From positions 3,612,501 to 3,676,500 of the forward strand of contig NZ_CP115960.1 of assembly GCF_027941955.1 (NCBI RefSeq): a DNA stretch of 64,000 bases, given 5' to 3'. The position numbers and the translations under genes were made by a program. The DNA comes from Sphingomonas sp. 7/4-4 (lineage in GTDB: Bacteria; Pseudomonadota; Alphaproteobacteria; Sphingomonadales; Sphingomonadaceae). Each line of letters starts with the position of its first letter. Position 1 is the stretch's first letter. The notes beneath the pieces are model-generated. The model was not told the DNA's origin, did not search any database, and saw only the letters and a program-made list of their open reading frames with translations. This document shows positions 1 through 7,098 of this stretch, piece after piece.

Positions 1-1
1 C

Positions 2-199
2 TATGGCCCCGGCCATAACGGCTTCGTCGTCGACGAGACCGGCCGCGATCTATTGGTCTATCACGGCCGCGACTATCGCGAGATCAAGGGCGATCCTCTG
101 TTCGATCCGAACCGCCATACGCGGGTGCAGCCGATCCATTATCGGGCGGACGGGACGCCCGATTTCGGCGTGCCGGTGGCGAACGGGGTGCTTCGCTAA
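2..199 (+). CDS. Glycoside hydrolase family 43 protein, C-terminal end (partial)
   Basis: This is the last 65 codons of a gene that begins before the window; the stop is TAA at 197-199. The peptide opens with YGPGHNGFVVDETGRD and continues with LLVYHGRDY and then a DPNRHTRVQPIHY stretch. That run (GPGHN, a YH motif, then the NRHTRVQP-like strand) is characteristic of GH43 beta-xylosidases, arabinofuranosidases and arabinanases, which release pentoses from plant polysaccharides. The catalytic acid residues of the five-bladed propeller lie upstream and cannot be checked, so the substrate is unknown. The family call rests only on this C-terminal signature. Confidence 0.72.
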   Translation, partial: YGPGHNGFVVDETGRDLLVYHGRDYREIKGDPLFDPNRHTRVQPIHYRADGTPDFGVPVANGVLR

Positions 200-327
200 A
201 ATCCTCCCCCGCGCAGCGGGGAGGGGACCACGAAGTGGTGGAGGGGCGTAGCCGCGGGCGATGTCGCTTGGGGAGAGGCCCCTCCGTCGCCTTCGGCGCC
301 ACCTCCCCGCTTCGCGAGGGAGGATTT
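199..327. repeat. GC-rich intergenic inverted repeat
   Basis: The ends are complementary: AAATCCTCCCC at the left and GGGAGGATTT at the right, with further short complementary GC blocks inside. It fills the space between two converging genes and could act as a bidirectional hairpin. The AAATCCTCC/GGAGGATTT ends resemble the perfect hairpin at 61555-61588. It looks like a member of a dispersed palindromic repeat family; there is no coding capacity I can support. Confidence 0.6.
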
Positions 328-333
328 AGAAGG

Positions 334-1152
334 TTAAGCCAGTCCGAACGGCACCACGCGGTTCAGCTCGACATGGCCGATTTCGGCGCGGCCGAGATAG
401 GGGACCTTCATGTCGCGGCACCAGCGCGTGATGATCTGTTCGATCGTCTCGCCGAAGTCGTTGCCGTTGTCGACCACCGAGCTCACTGCGCCGAGCCGCA
501 CGCCGGCGATGCCCTTGAGCTGGGTGGCGTGCGCCATCTGGAACAGCATCCGGTCGATCCGGTAGAGCGGCTCGTCGACTTCCTCGATCATCAGCACATG
601 ATCGGTGAGATCGGGCAGCCATTTGGTGCCGATCATCGAAGCGAGGATGGCGAGGTTGAACGCCGCGGCCGGGCGTCCGTCGGCAAGGCTCGGCTCGAGC
701 GCGCGGCGGTCCTTGTCGATCAGCCAGCCGAGCGCCCAGCCCGCCGCCTCGCCGGTATCGTTCTGGCCGATGCTGCTGGCCATCGAGGCGTGCACCGAAC
801 GTCCGATCCGTCGCGCATAGAGCGCGCCGAGCAGGAACCCCATGTCGGAGAAGCCCATATAGGTCTTGCGCCCCGCGGCGGCGCCCAGCTGGGGCATCAC
901 CATGTCGAGGATGCGATTCGAGCCATAGCCGCCGCGCGCGAACCAGATCGCGTCGAAGGCGGGATCGTTGGCAACTTCCAGGAACGCCGCGGCGCGCTGC
1001 TCGTCGGTGCCCGCGAAATGGCCGGCTTCGTAATAGCATTGCTCGTGAAACACGATGTCGTGGCCGGGATAAGTGAGCGCCATGAACGCCGCCATCCGCA
1101 GCGAGCTTTCGCGCGTGACGGGTCTTGCCGGTGCTACCACTCCGATGCGCAT
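334..1152 (-). CDS. LD-carboxypeptidase (peptidase S66 family)
   Basis: The 272-residue product matches the LdcA/MccF family, which removes the terminal D-Ala from murein tetrapeptides during peptidoglycan recycling in the cytoplasm. Visible motifs are RGGYGSNRIL, then GFSD carrying the presumed nucleophilic Ser, then MIEEVDEP with the presumed catalytic Glu, and GHVELNRVVPFG with the presumed catalytic His. I chose the ATG at 1152, giving MRIGVVAPARP, the usual family N-terminus; the longer frame would translate a repeat element at 1167-1257. The gene is divergent from a Mur-ligase-like gene at 1311, which supports a recycling role. There is no signal peptide. Confidence 0.85.
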   Translation of the reverse strand: MRIGVVAPARPVTRESSLRMAAFMALTYPGHDIVFHEQCYYEAGHFAGTDEQRAAAFLEVANDPAFDAIWFARGGYGSNRILDMVMPQLGAAAGRKTYMGFSDMGFLLGALYARRIGRSVHASMASSIGQNDTGEAAGWALGWLIDKDRRALEPSLADGRPAAAFNLAILASMIGTKWLPDLTDHVLMIEEVDEPLYRIDRMLFQMAHATQLKGIAGVRLGAVSSVVDNGNDFGETIEQIITRWCRDMKVPYLGRAEIGHVELNRVVPFGLA

Positions 1153-1166
1153 GCGCTTGCCAATTC

Positions 1167-1257
1167 CCGTTCGCCCTGAGCTTGTCGAAGGGCCGTCCTG
1201 CTTCTCGGCTCGCAGGTAGAAGACAAAACGGTGCTTCGACAAGCTCAGCACGAACGG
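1167..1257. repeat. Dispersed inverted repeat with GAGCTTGTCGAAG core
   Basis: The left arm is CCGTTCGCCCTGAGCTTGTC followed by GAAGGGC, and the right arm is its near-complement ending in CACGAACGG, separated by about 40 bases. The same arms occur at 35215-35306 and 63838-63908. Here the element lies between the divergent LD-carboxypeptidase and Mur-ligase genes, so it sits in their shared upstream region. Confidence 0.75.
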
Positions 1258-1310
1258 AAGGAGATGTGCGGCCTTGCCCTCGCGTTGGGGATTGCCGATA
1301 GCGCGAGCCC

Positions 1311-2711
1311 ATGCAGCACGGCAAATCTTACTTCTTCGTCGGCATCGGCGGCTCGGGAATGATGCCTCTCGCGATGATCCTGGCGGGGCAGGGCGCCAGT
1401 GTCGCCGGATCGGACCGCAGCCTCGACGCGGGGCGGCTGCCCGCCAAGTTCGACGACCTCGCGCGCCGCGGAGTCGCCCTGTTCCCGCAGGACGGCAGCG
1501 GGATCACGTCGCCCGACCAGATCGTCGTCGCCTCCGCGGCGATCGAGGCGAGCGTGCCCGACATGGTCCGTGCGGCCGAACTGGGCAACGCGCGGATGAC
1601 GCGCGCCGAGCTGAACGCGCAGCTGTTCAACGCCGCGCCGCAATCGATCGGCGTGGCGGGGACCAGCGGCAAATCGACCGTCACCGGCATGATCGGCTGG
1701 ATCCTGCGTGCCTGCGGTCGCGATCCGACGGTGATGAACGGCGCGGTGATGAAGAACTTCGTCTCTCCGCAAGCGCCGTTCGCGAGCGCGCTGGTGGGCG
1801 CGGGCGGGGCCTATGTCAGCGAAGTCGACGAGAGCGACGGCTCTATCGCGCTCTATCGGCCCGGGATCGCAGTGCTCAACAATGTCAGCCTCGATCACAT
1901 GCCGATGGCGCAATTGATCGAATTGTTCGGCGCCTTCATCGCCAAGGCGGGCAAGGCGGTGGTCAACCTCGACAATGGCGAAGGCGCAGCGCTGGCGATG
2001 ATGCAGCCTGCCGACCGGCTGATCAGCTTCGCGATCGAAAGCGAGGCCGATCTGGTCGCGCGCAACATCGAGCAGCAGCGTTTCAGCGCCGCATTCGATC
2101 TACACGCGCGCGGCGAGGCGCTGGTCCGCGTGACGCTGCAGGTGCCCGGCCGCCACAATGTCTCGAATGCTCTCGCCGCAATCGGCGCGGCGCGGGCGGC
2201 GGGCGTGCCGCTGGACGACGCGGTTCGCGCGATCGCCGGTTTCGCCGGGCTCAAGCGGCGCTTCGAGCTGGTCGGCGAGGCAAACGGCGTCGCAGTGATC
2301 GACGATTTCGGGCACAATCCGGACAAGATCGCCGCCACGCTCGACACGCTCCATGCCTTTCCCGGCCGCCTGCTGCTGCTGTTCCAGCCGCACGGTTATG
2401 GCCCGCTCAAGGTGATGCGCAGCGAGCTTGTGGCGATGTTCGCCGAAAAGCTGGCGGCGGACGACCTGCTGACCCTGCCCGATCCGGTCTATCAGGGCGG
2501 CACGGTGAAGCGCGAAGTGACCAGCGCGGACATCGTCACCGATGTCGCTGCGAGCGGCAGGCTGGCGCTTCACATCCCGGAACGCGAGGCGGCCGCGGCG
2601 CATCTAGCGGCGCAGGCGCGGCCGGGCGACCGGATCGTCGTGATGGGCGCGCGGGACGACACGCTCAGCCTGCTCGCGCAATCGATGCTGGATGCGCTCC
2701 ACCGCGGCTAG
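1311..2711 (+). CDS. Mur ligase family protein (MurC/Mpl-like)
   Basis: The 466-residue product has the three-domain Mur ligase plan: an N-terminal UDP-binding fold (FVGIGGSGM), a central ATPase with P-loop GVAGTSGKSTVTGMI near residue 115, and a C-terminal domain with PGRHNVSNALAA. The family joins an amino acid or peptide to UDP-MurNAc. Its place next to an LD-carboxypeptidase suggests a recycling ligase (Mpl-like, adding murein tripeptide) rather than the essential MurC, normally found in the division cluster. The usual DD(Y/F)AHHP motif reads DDFGHNP, so the substrate may differ. The N-terminal half resembles MurC more than classical Mpl, so the exact activity is open. Confidence 0.72.
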   Translation: MQHGKSYFFVGIGGSGMMPLAMILAGQGASVAGSDRSLDAGRLPAKFDDLARRGVALFPQDGSGITSPDQIVVASAAIEASVPDMVRAAELGNARMTRAELNAQLFNAAPQSIGVAGTSGKSTVTGMIGWILRACGRDPTVMNGAVMKNFVSPQAPFASALVGAGGAYVSEVDESDGSIALYRPGIAVLNNVSLDHMPMAQLIELFGAFIAKAGKAVVNLDNGEGAALAMMQPADRLISFAIESEADLVARNIEQQRFSAAFDLHARGEALVRVTLQVPGRHNVSNALAAIGAARAAGVPLDDAVRAIAGFAGLKRRFELVGEANGVAVIDDFGHNPDKIAATLDTLHAFPGRLLLLFQPHGYGPLKVMRSELVAMFAEKLAADDLLTLPDPVYQGGTVKREVTSADIVTDVAASGRLALHIPEREAAAAHLAAQARPGDRIVVMGARDDTLSLLAQSMLDALHRG

Positions 2712-3052
2712 TTCGCGGTTGACTGGGTATCCGGCTGTCGGGGATGCTCCAGCCGCGCACGCCTGATCCGCAATCCGATGAACAGCACGGTTGGCCAGAA
2801 CACGGTGTTGAGCACGTCGCTCGTCGTATCGGGCATCCACTGGCCGTGGTTCACGCGGTCCATGATCTCGTTGGCAAACTCGGCGAGATAGACTGCGAGC
2901 AAGGGCCAGGGCGTCGCCAGCGAACGGCCGGACACCACGCGCACGAACAGCAGGACCGCCATTCCGGCGTGGATGTGGAGGACGGTATCGGGTGCGCCGG
3001 TGCCGTCGCCGACCCATTGGATCAGGCGGCGATATAATTCGAACGGGTTCAT
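2708..3052 (-). CDS. Small conserved membrane protein
   Basis: The product has 114 residues with hydrophobic segments near residues 28-40, 46-56 and 82-95, the last ending in a basic IRRARLEH stretch. No catalytic motif is visible; the LAEFANEIMDRVNHG segment is the most distinctive part and has a VanZ-like flavour that I cannot confirm. The ATG at 3052 is the only good start. The 3' end overlaps the converging Mur-ligase gene by four bases. Function unknown. Confidence 0.6.
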   Translation of the reverse strand: MNPFELYRRLIQWVGDGTGAPDTVLHIHAGMAVLLFVRVVSGRSLATPWPLLAVYLAEFANEIMDRVNHGQWMPDTTSDVLNTVFWPTVLFIGLRIRRARLEHPRQPDTQSTAN

Positions 3053-3103
3053 GCATGCGCCCTAGCGCGCATTCCCCCGCGCCGCCATTGCCGTACCGGA
3101 TCG

Positions 3104-3214
3104 CTAGTCGGGGGAGTTATGCGCGCGGCGCTCGCGCTTCTTCTGGCGGGCATATTTTGCCGCATGGGTGTTGCGCCTGGCGAAGACGATCAGCCCAACT
3201 GCCGCCAGCGCCAT
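3104..3214 (-). CDS. Possible 36-residue membrane microprotein
   Basis: From the ATG at 3214 this frame encodes a hydrophobic segment (MALAAVGLIVF) followed by a strongly basic tail (ARQKKRERRAHN). The open frame continues 18 codons upstream with the hydrophobic RILLAYALLTL stretch but has no ATG, GTG or TTG before a stop at 3266-3268, so either the short form is real or the start is lost to a sequence error. The composition looks like a single-pass membrane protein rather than a chance frame. The rest of 3215-3420 holds nothing I can identify. Confidence 0.3.
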   Translation of the reverse strand: MALAAVGLIVFARRNTHAAKYARQKKRERRAHNSPD

Positions 3215-3420
3215 CAGCGTGAGCAGGGCATAGGCCAGCAGGATGCGATCGGGGATGGGGAATACCTATGGGCGACGTTTCATGAAGATGGGGCGGCGGC
3301 CGCCGGAAACAACGCCTGGCGGATAAGCCGAGCCTGATTCTGTCGCTCGGGACGCCGTATCGTGATGCTTGATCAGCCTTTGACCTTGCCGCGACGTTGA
3401 ACGCCTTCCTTGCAGCCGAG

Positions 3421-3454
3421 AAAAGGCCCCGGGGAGGCTGTCTCCCCGGGGGCC
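3421..3454 (-). terminator. Rho-independent terminator for the DUF2171 gene
   Basis: On the minus strand, a GC-rich hairpin (arms 3442-3454 and 3425-3436, about 12 base pairs, 5-base loop) is followed directly by TTTTCTC. It lies 26 bases past the stop of the gene at 3480, in the correct orientation. Confidence 0.75.
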
Positions 3455-3479
3455 GGTTCCCTGTCGCTGGCAGTCCGGC

Positions 3480-4424
3480 TCAATAGGTGCCGGAGAAGCT
3501 GCGATTGAGGTTGTGCTCGGTGGACCAGTCATTGCGGTCATCGCGGTCGTCGCGGCCTTCGCCGAACAGCGCGCCCGATCGTTCCTCGTCGCGCCAATGC
3601 GCCTTCGCCTCGTCGGCGGTCTTGCGCAGCGTCACCTTGTCGTCGACCGACTGAATCCAGCGCGACGGGATCGAATGGTGGTGACCGCCGGCATCGCTGT
3701 CGCTCTTGGTGAGCAGGATGCGATCGCCGCGCACCTTGTCGACGGTGCCGACATGGCTGCCGTCGGATCCCAGCACTTCCATGTGCTCGGTCACGCGCCG
3801 CAGCGAATCGCGCTGGCCGGAGCGTTCGGTCCGCCAGCTGCCGAACTCATTTTCGAAGCGCTGCGAATTCTCGCGCTGATATTCGTCATAGTCGCGGTCG
3901 AGCTCGGCGATGCGCTGGCGGCGCCACGACTGGTAATGGCCGTCGCCGGTGCCGCCATAGACGCGTTCGCGGCGGCCAAGGCGCTCGTCGTAGCGCTGGT
4001 CCATCTCACGGCGGCGTTCGGCCTCCTCGTCGCCGAACCACGAGCGGACCTCGTCGCCCGCGCGTTCGAAGAAGCCGCGATCCTCGCCATAGCCGGCGCG
4101 GCCGCCGGAATAGCTGCGGCCCCGATCATAGTCGCGCGCGCCGCCAAAGCCTCGGCCAGCCGTGCCGCCGCGATAATAGTCAGAACGTTCGCGATCCCGA
4201 TAGTCGCGGCCGCGATAGTCGCCGCCGCGATCGTTCCACTCGTAATCGTTGCGCCACGCGCGTCCGCGCGGGCGTCCGCCATAGCCAAGTTCGCCGGCAG
4301 CGGCATAATCGCGCGCGCTCGAATAGGTATAGTCGCGGCCGGAGCCGTAATCCTCGGTATAGTCCTGCGGGCTGCCGCGGCCATATGCATCGTGCGGGCC
4401 ATAGCGGTTGTTGCGGTCGTCCAT
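3480..4424 (-). CDS. DUF2171 domain protein with Arg/Asp/Tyr/Gly-rich N-terminus
   Basis: The product has 314 residues. The first 110 are low-complexity, rich in Asp, Arg, Tyr and Gly (repeats such as RDYDRGRSY and GGDYRGRDYRD), and look disordered. A charged SWFGDEEAERRREMD block follows, then a C-terminal DUF2171 unit (VLGSDGSHVGTVDKVRGD, followed by IPSRWIQSVDDKVTL), which is PRC-barrel-like. I chose the ATG at 4424 because GGAGAGGCGAG lies just before it; a start at 4472 would add 16 unsupported residues. The related PRC-barrel proteins are often stress-linked, but no function is established. It is a single gene with its own terminator. Confidence 0.75.
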   Translation of the reverse strand: MDDRNNRYGPHDAYGRGSPQDYTEDYGSGRDYTYSSARDYAAAGELGYGGRPRGRAWRNDYEWNDRGGDYRGRDYRDRERSDYYRGGTAGRGFGGARDYDRGRSYSGGRAGYGEDRGFFERAGDEVRSWFGDEEAERRREMDQRYDERLGRRERVYGGTGDGHYQSWRRQRIAELDRDYDEYQRENSQRFENEFGSWRTERSGQRDSLRRVTEHMEVLGSDGSHVGTVDKVRGDRILLTKSDSDAGGHHHSIPSRWIQSVDDKVTLRKTADEAKAHWRDEERSGALFGEGRDDRDDRNDWSTEHNLNRSFSGTY

Positions 4425-4654
4425 CTCGCCTCTCCAGATCGTTGGTCGAACCAGGGCGCGGTCGGCAGGCAATCGCCGTCGCGCCCGACGCCCGATTCAG
4501 CGTGCGAGAGGGGGCCAAGGTTCCGGCAATCCATCGAATTTCCGGCCGCTTCGGCGCGTGTGGAGAGCAACCCGCCGCCGGCGTTCGGCGCAGTTGCATA
4601 GCGGTTCGGGTGACGCTAATGGGGGCGCCTTCCGGGAGACCGGAAACAGGCGGC

Positions 4655-4730
4655 GGGGCTGTAGCTCAGATGGGAGAGCGCTGCAATCGCACTGCAGAGG
4701 TCAGGGGTTCGATTCCCCTCAGCTCCACCA
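4655..4730 (+). tRNA. tRNA-Ala, anticodon CGC
   Basis: The 76-base sequence folds as a full cloverleaf. The acceptor arm GGGGCTG pairs with CAGCTCC, the D-arm holds AGCTCAGATGGGAGAGC, the anticodon stem CTGCA/TGCAG encloses the loop ATCGCAC with anticodon CGC, and the T-arm has GGTTCGATTCC. The CCA end is encoded. It reads alanine GCG codons, which are frequent in this GC-rich genome. Confidence 0.95.
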
Positions 4731-4810
4731 CGCCGTTCAAAAAAATAGCATGACATTCCGACCCTTCGGGGGCCATCGCGGCCTGGTCCCGCATTGCGAT
4801 TGGAGCCCGA

Positions 4811-6035
4811 ATGTCTTCTGCCGCGTCGCGAAGCCTGATCCTTTTCCTGGCGGGCATCCTGTCCTGTACGGATGCTTTGGCTAGTGCGCGGATGTCGGGT
4901 TCGAGCTTGGCGTCGGGGGAAGACGGAGACTCTTTTCACCAGGCGCAAGTCGAGGCGCGTATTATCTTCGCGCCACGCAGCGTTCGCGCCAGCGACGGCG
5001 GGTTCGATCTCGGCTATGAATTGCATATCGCCAGTTTTCAGTCCGGCGAGGCGATCAAGCTTGTCGGCCTGGCGGTCTTTCTCGATGACGCCTCGGTTCC
5101 CTTGATGAAAGTCGAAGGCTCCGCGATCAACTCGCTGGTCGCGCAGCCGGCCGGCGACGGCGATCCTCGGGACGGACTTTCGATCGCGTCGGGCCAGAGC
5201 AGGACGCTTTTCCTGTGGTTGAAATTGCCCGCCGGCGCGAAACCGCATTTCCTGCGGCACCAATTGATCTTCCGGACCAGCACGGGAGCGATTCAGCGCG
5301 CCGATGATATCCGCACCGAGATCGTCGAATCCGCGCCCATCAGGATTGCGGCACCGCTTCGAGGTGGAAGGTGGCTGGCGGCGGAAGGCCCGGGAATCAC
5401 CGGTCGCACCATTGGGGCAGCATGGTGGCGATCGACGGCAAGCTGACCAATCCCCAGCGTTTCGCTGTCGACTGGTTCGCAATCGATGCTGAAGACCGCG
5501 CGTTCCGCGGAACCCACGCCTCACCCGCGTCGACCGTCGATGAAGACTGGTTCGGCTACGGGCAGGACGTGCTCGCCGTGGCGGCCGGTGTCGTCGTGGA
5601 TGCCCGCGACGGAATAGCCAATGGCAGGCCGTTGGCCCCGCAGGAGAGTCCGGAGGATCTGACGAACCGGACGCTTTACGGAAACTTCGTGGTGCTGAAG
5701 ATCGGGCCGGGTGTCTTCGCGCACTATGCCCATCTGAAGGCCGGCAGCCTGACGGTGAAAATCGGGCAGAAAGTTCGGCGCGGCACCGTTATCGGACAGC
5801 TCGGCCAGACCGGTGCGGCCGGCGCCCCCATCTGCACTTTCACATCAGCGACCGGCCCAGCTTCGAGCGATCGGAAGGGCTGCCCTTCGAGCTCAGTTCC
5901 TTCACGCTTCTCGATCGCAACAGGAAGATCGAGGAGATGCTCGGCGCAAGGCCGTCGGTCAACCGGCCGTCACCCCCGCGAACCGTACACCGTCTCGAGA
6001 TGCCCCTCGATGGCGACGTGATCGCTTTTCCCTAG
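4811..6035 (+). CDS. M23 family metallopeptidase (two frameshifts in this sequence)
   Basis: A signal peptide (MSSAASRSLILFLAGIL, then cleavage near ALASA) leads a secreted protein of about 407 residues. The C-terminal half is an M23/LytM-like peptidoglycan endopeptidase: RFAVDWFAID, then GYGQDVLAVAAGVVVDARDG, then YGNFVVLKIGPGVFAHYAHL, and, after frame repair, HLHFHISDRP with the HxH zinc motif. The coding sequence shifts frame near 5389-5391 (CCC) and again at 5825-5829 (CCCCC); one added C at each site restores a single reading frame ending at TAG 6033-6035. I treat both as sequence errors, because conserved motifs continue across them. The gene follows the tRNA by 80 bases. Confidence 0.75.
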
Positions 6036-6041
6036 GAATTC

Positions 6042-6239
6042 TCAGCCCATCGGGCCCGAGCGATACCAGCGCCGGATCGCGGGCAGGCGACGCAGCTCGC
6101 ATCCGCAATGACGGCAACGGCTATGCTGTATGCCGTCGGCATCCACCCAAAGCTTGTATTCGGGGACATGGTGACCCGAGAGGCAGGAAGGGCGCATCGA
6201 TCGTCGGTTCGAAGAGTCGGAAGTGCGGGGCGGCATCAT
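6042..6239 (-). CDS. Small Cys/His-rich protein, possible zinc ribbon
   Basis: The product has 65 residues with CLSGHHV, then SRCRHCGCELRR, giving CxxC-type and His ligands that could bind one zinc ion. The family is not one I recognise. The start codon overlaps the stop of the VirJ-like gene (TGA within ATGATG) and AGAGGAG precedes it, so it is translationally coupled and the last gene of the DUF2147-mprF-virJ operon. Its role there is unknown; binding to zinc is inference from the Cys pattern. Confidence 0.6.
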   Translation of the reverse strand: MMPPRTSDSSNRRSMRPSCLSGHHVPEYKLWVDADGIQHSRCRHCGCELRRLPAIRRWYRSGPMG

Positions 6240-6999
6240 CGATGCTCCTCTGGTCCGGCGATCGTCGGGTCGGCGGCGCGAAAGGCATCGAACAGCGTCG
6301 CGACGACCAACTTGTCGTCGCCGTTCAGGAAATGCCCGCCGGGCAAGGCGATCACATGCGCGGCGGTTCCGACGAGCGCCGGGCAGAGGCTGTCGGTCTC
6401 GCGCACGCCGTAGATGCAGGTGACCGGTGCCCAGTCGAGCGCGCGCATGGCAGGGGCCGGCAGGGCGTCGGGCGTGCCGAGATAGGCCAACCCCGTCGGA
6501 TCGGCGCGAAAATAGACTCGCTCCGCAGGCACGACGAGGCTCACGGCGGCGATTCGGCGGCGCAGTTCGGGGGCAGATCGGGCGCGGCAACGGCGATCAT
6601 GTCGGAGCCGAAGGACTGGCCGATCAGCACCACGCGGCTCGCACGGGTTTTGGCGAGCGCGGTGCGGATCGCGTCGGCGAGGATGGCGTCCACTTCCGCG
6701 CGCGTGCGGCGAGTGGCGAAGTTTACCGACGAGCTGATCCCGATCACCGGGATGCCGCGTGCGGCGAGGGCCGGCGCCACCTTCGGGCCCATGCCGAAGC
6801 GCATGCCCATGTCGCCGGAAAAATAGACCGCGGCGACCGCCGGATGTTTCGCCTTGTCGGCGGCGAAGAACCGCACCGCCTGATTGTCGATGAGATGGAG
6901 CGACGGCACGGCAAGGGCCACCACGATTAGGGCCACGACGGCGAGGATGCCGGCGCCGAGCAGGCGCAAGAGCCGCGATCTGCGCAGCCACCTCAGCAT
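6236..6999 (-). CDS. VirJ/AcvB-type serine hydrolase (frameshift in this sequence)
   Basis: One transmembrane or signal-anchor segment (residues 10-28) precedes an alpha/beta-hydrolase domain with the nucleophile elbow GQSFGSDM and a late GGHFLNGDD that supplies the catalytic His. Members of this family (AcvB/AtvA in Agrobacterium and Rhizobium) are periplasmic and have been linked to hydrolysis of lysyl-phosphatidylglycerol. That fits the upstream mprF-like gene, whose product makes that lipid. The frame breaks at a G5 run (6569-6573); one added base joins DLPP to ELRRRIAAVSLVVPA and gives a normal protein of about 254 residues. It starts 99 bases after mprF. Confidence 0.8.
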
Positions 7000-7098
7000 G
7001 GCAGCGCCTCCTTCAGGCGAAGGTCGGGCGCGATTGCCGGCACGGGAGCGGAGGCCGGGACAGGAGCGGGGGCGTCGGCCCGGCGCCTTCGCGGCCGA

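Noticed and set aside
3310..3370. Minus-strand ACAGAATCAGG...GGCTTATCC resembling the 3' end of RNase P RNA
   Set aside because: The body of the RNA would have to overlap the DUF2171 coding sequence, and no other conserved RNase P element is visible.
3513..4601. 362-codon Ala/Val/Ile-rich plus-strand frame
   Set aside because: It is the complement of the DUF2171 gene; its hydrophobic character comes from reading Asp/Arg-rich codons in reverse.
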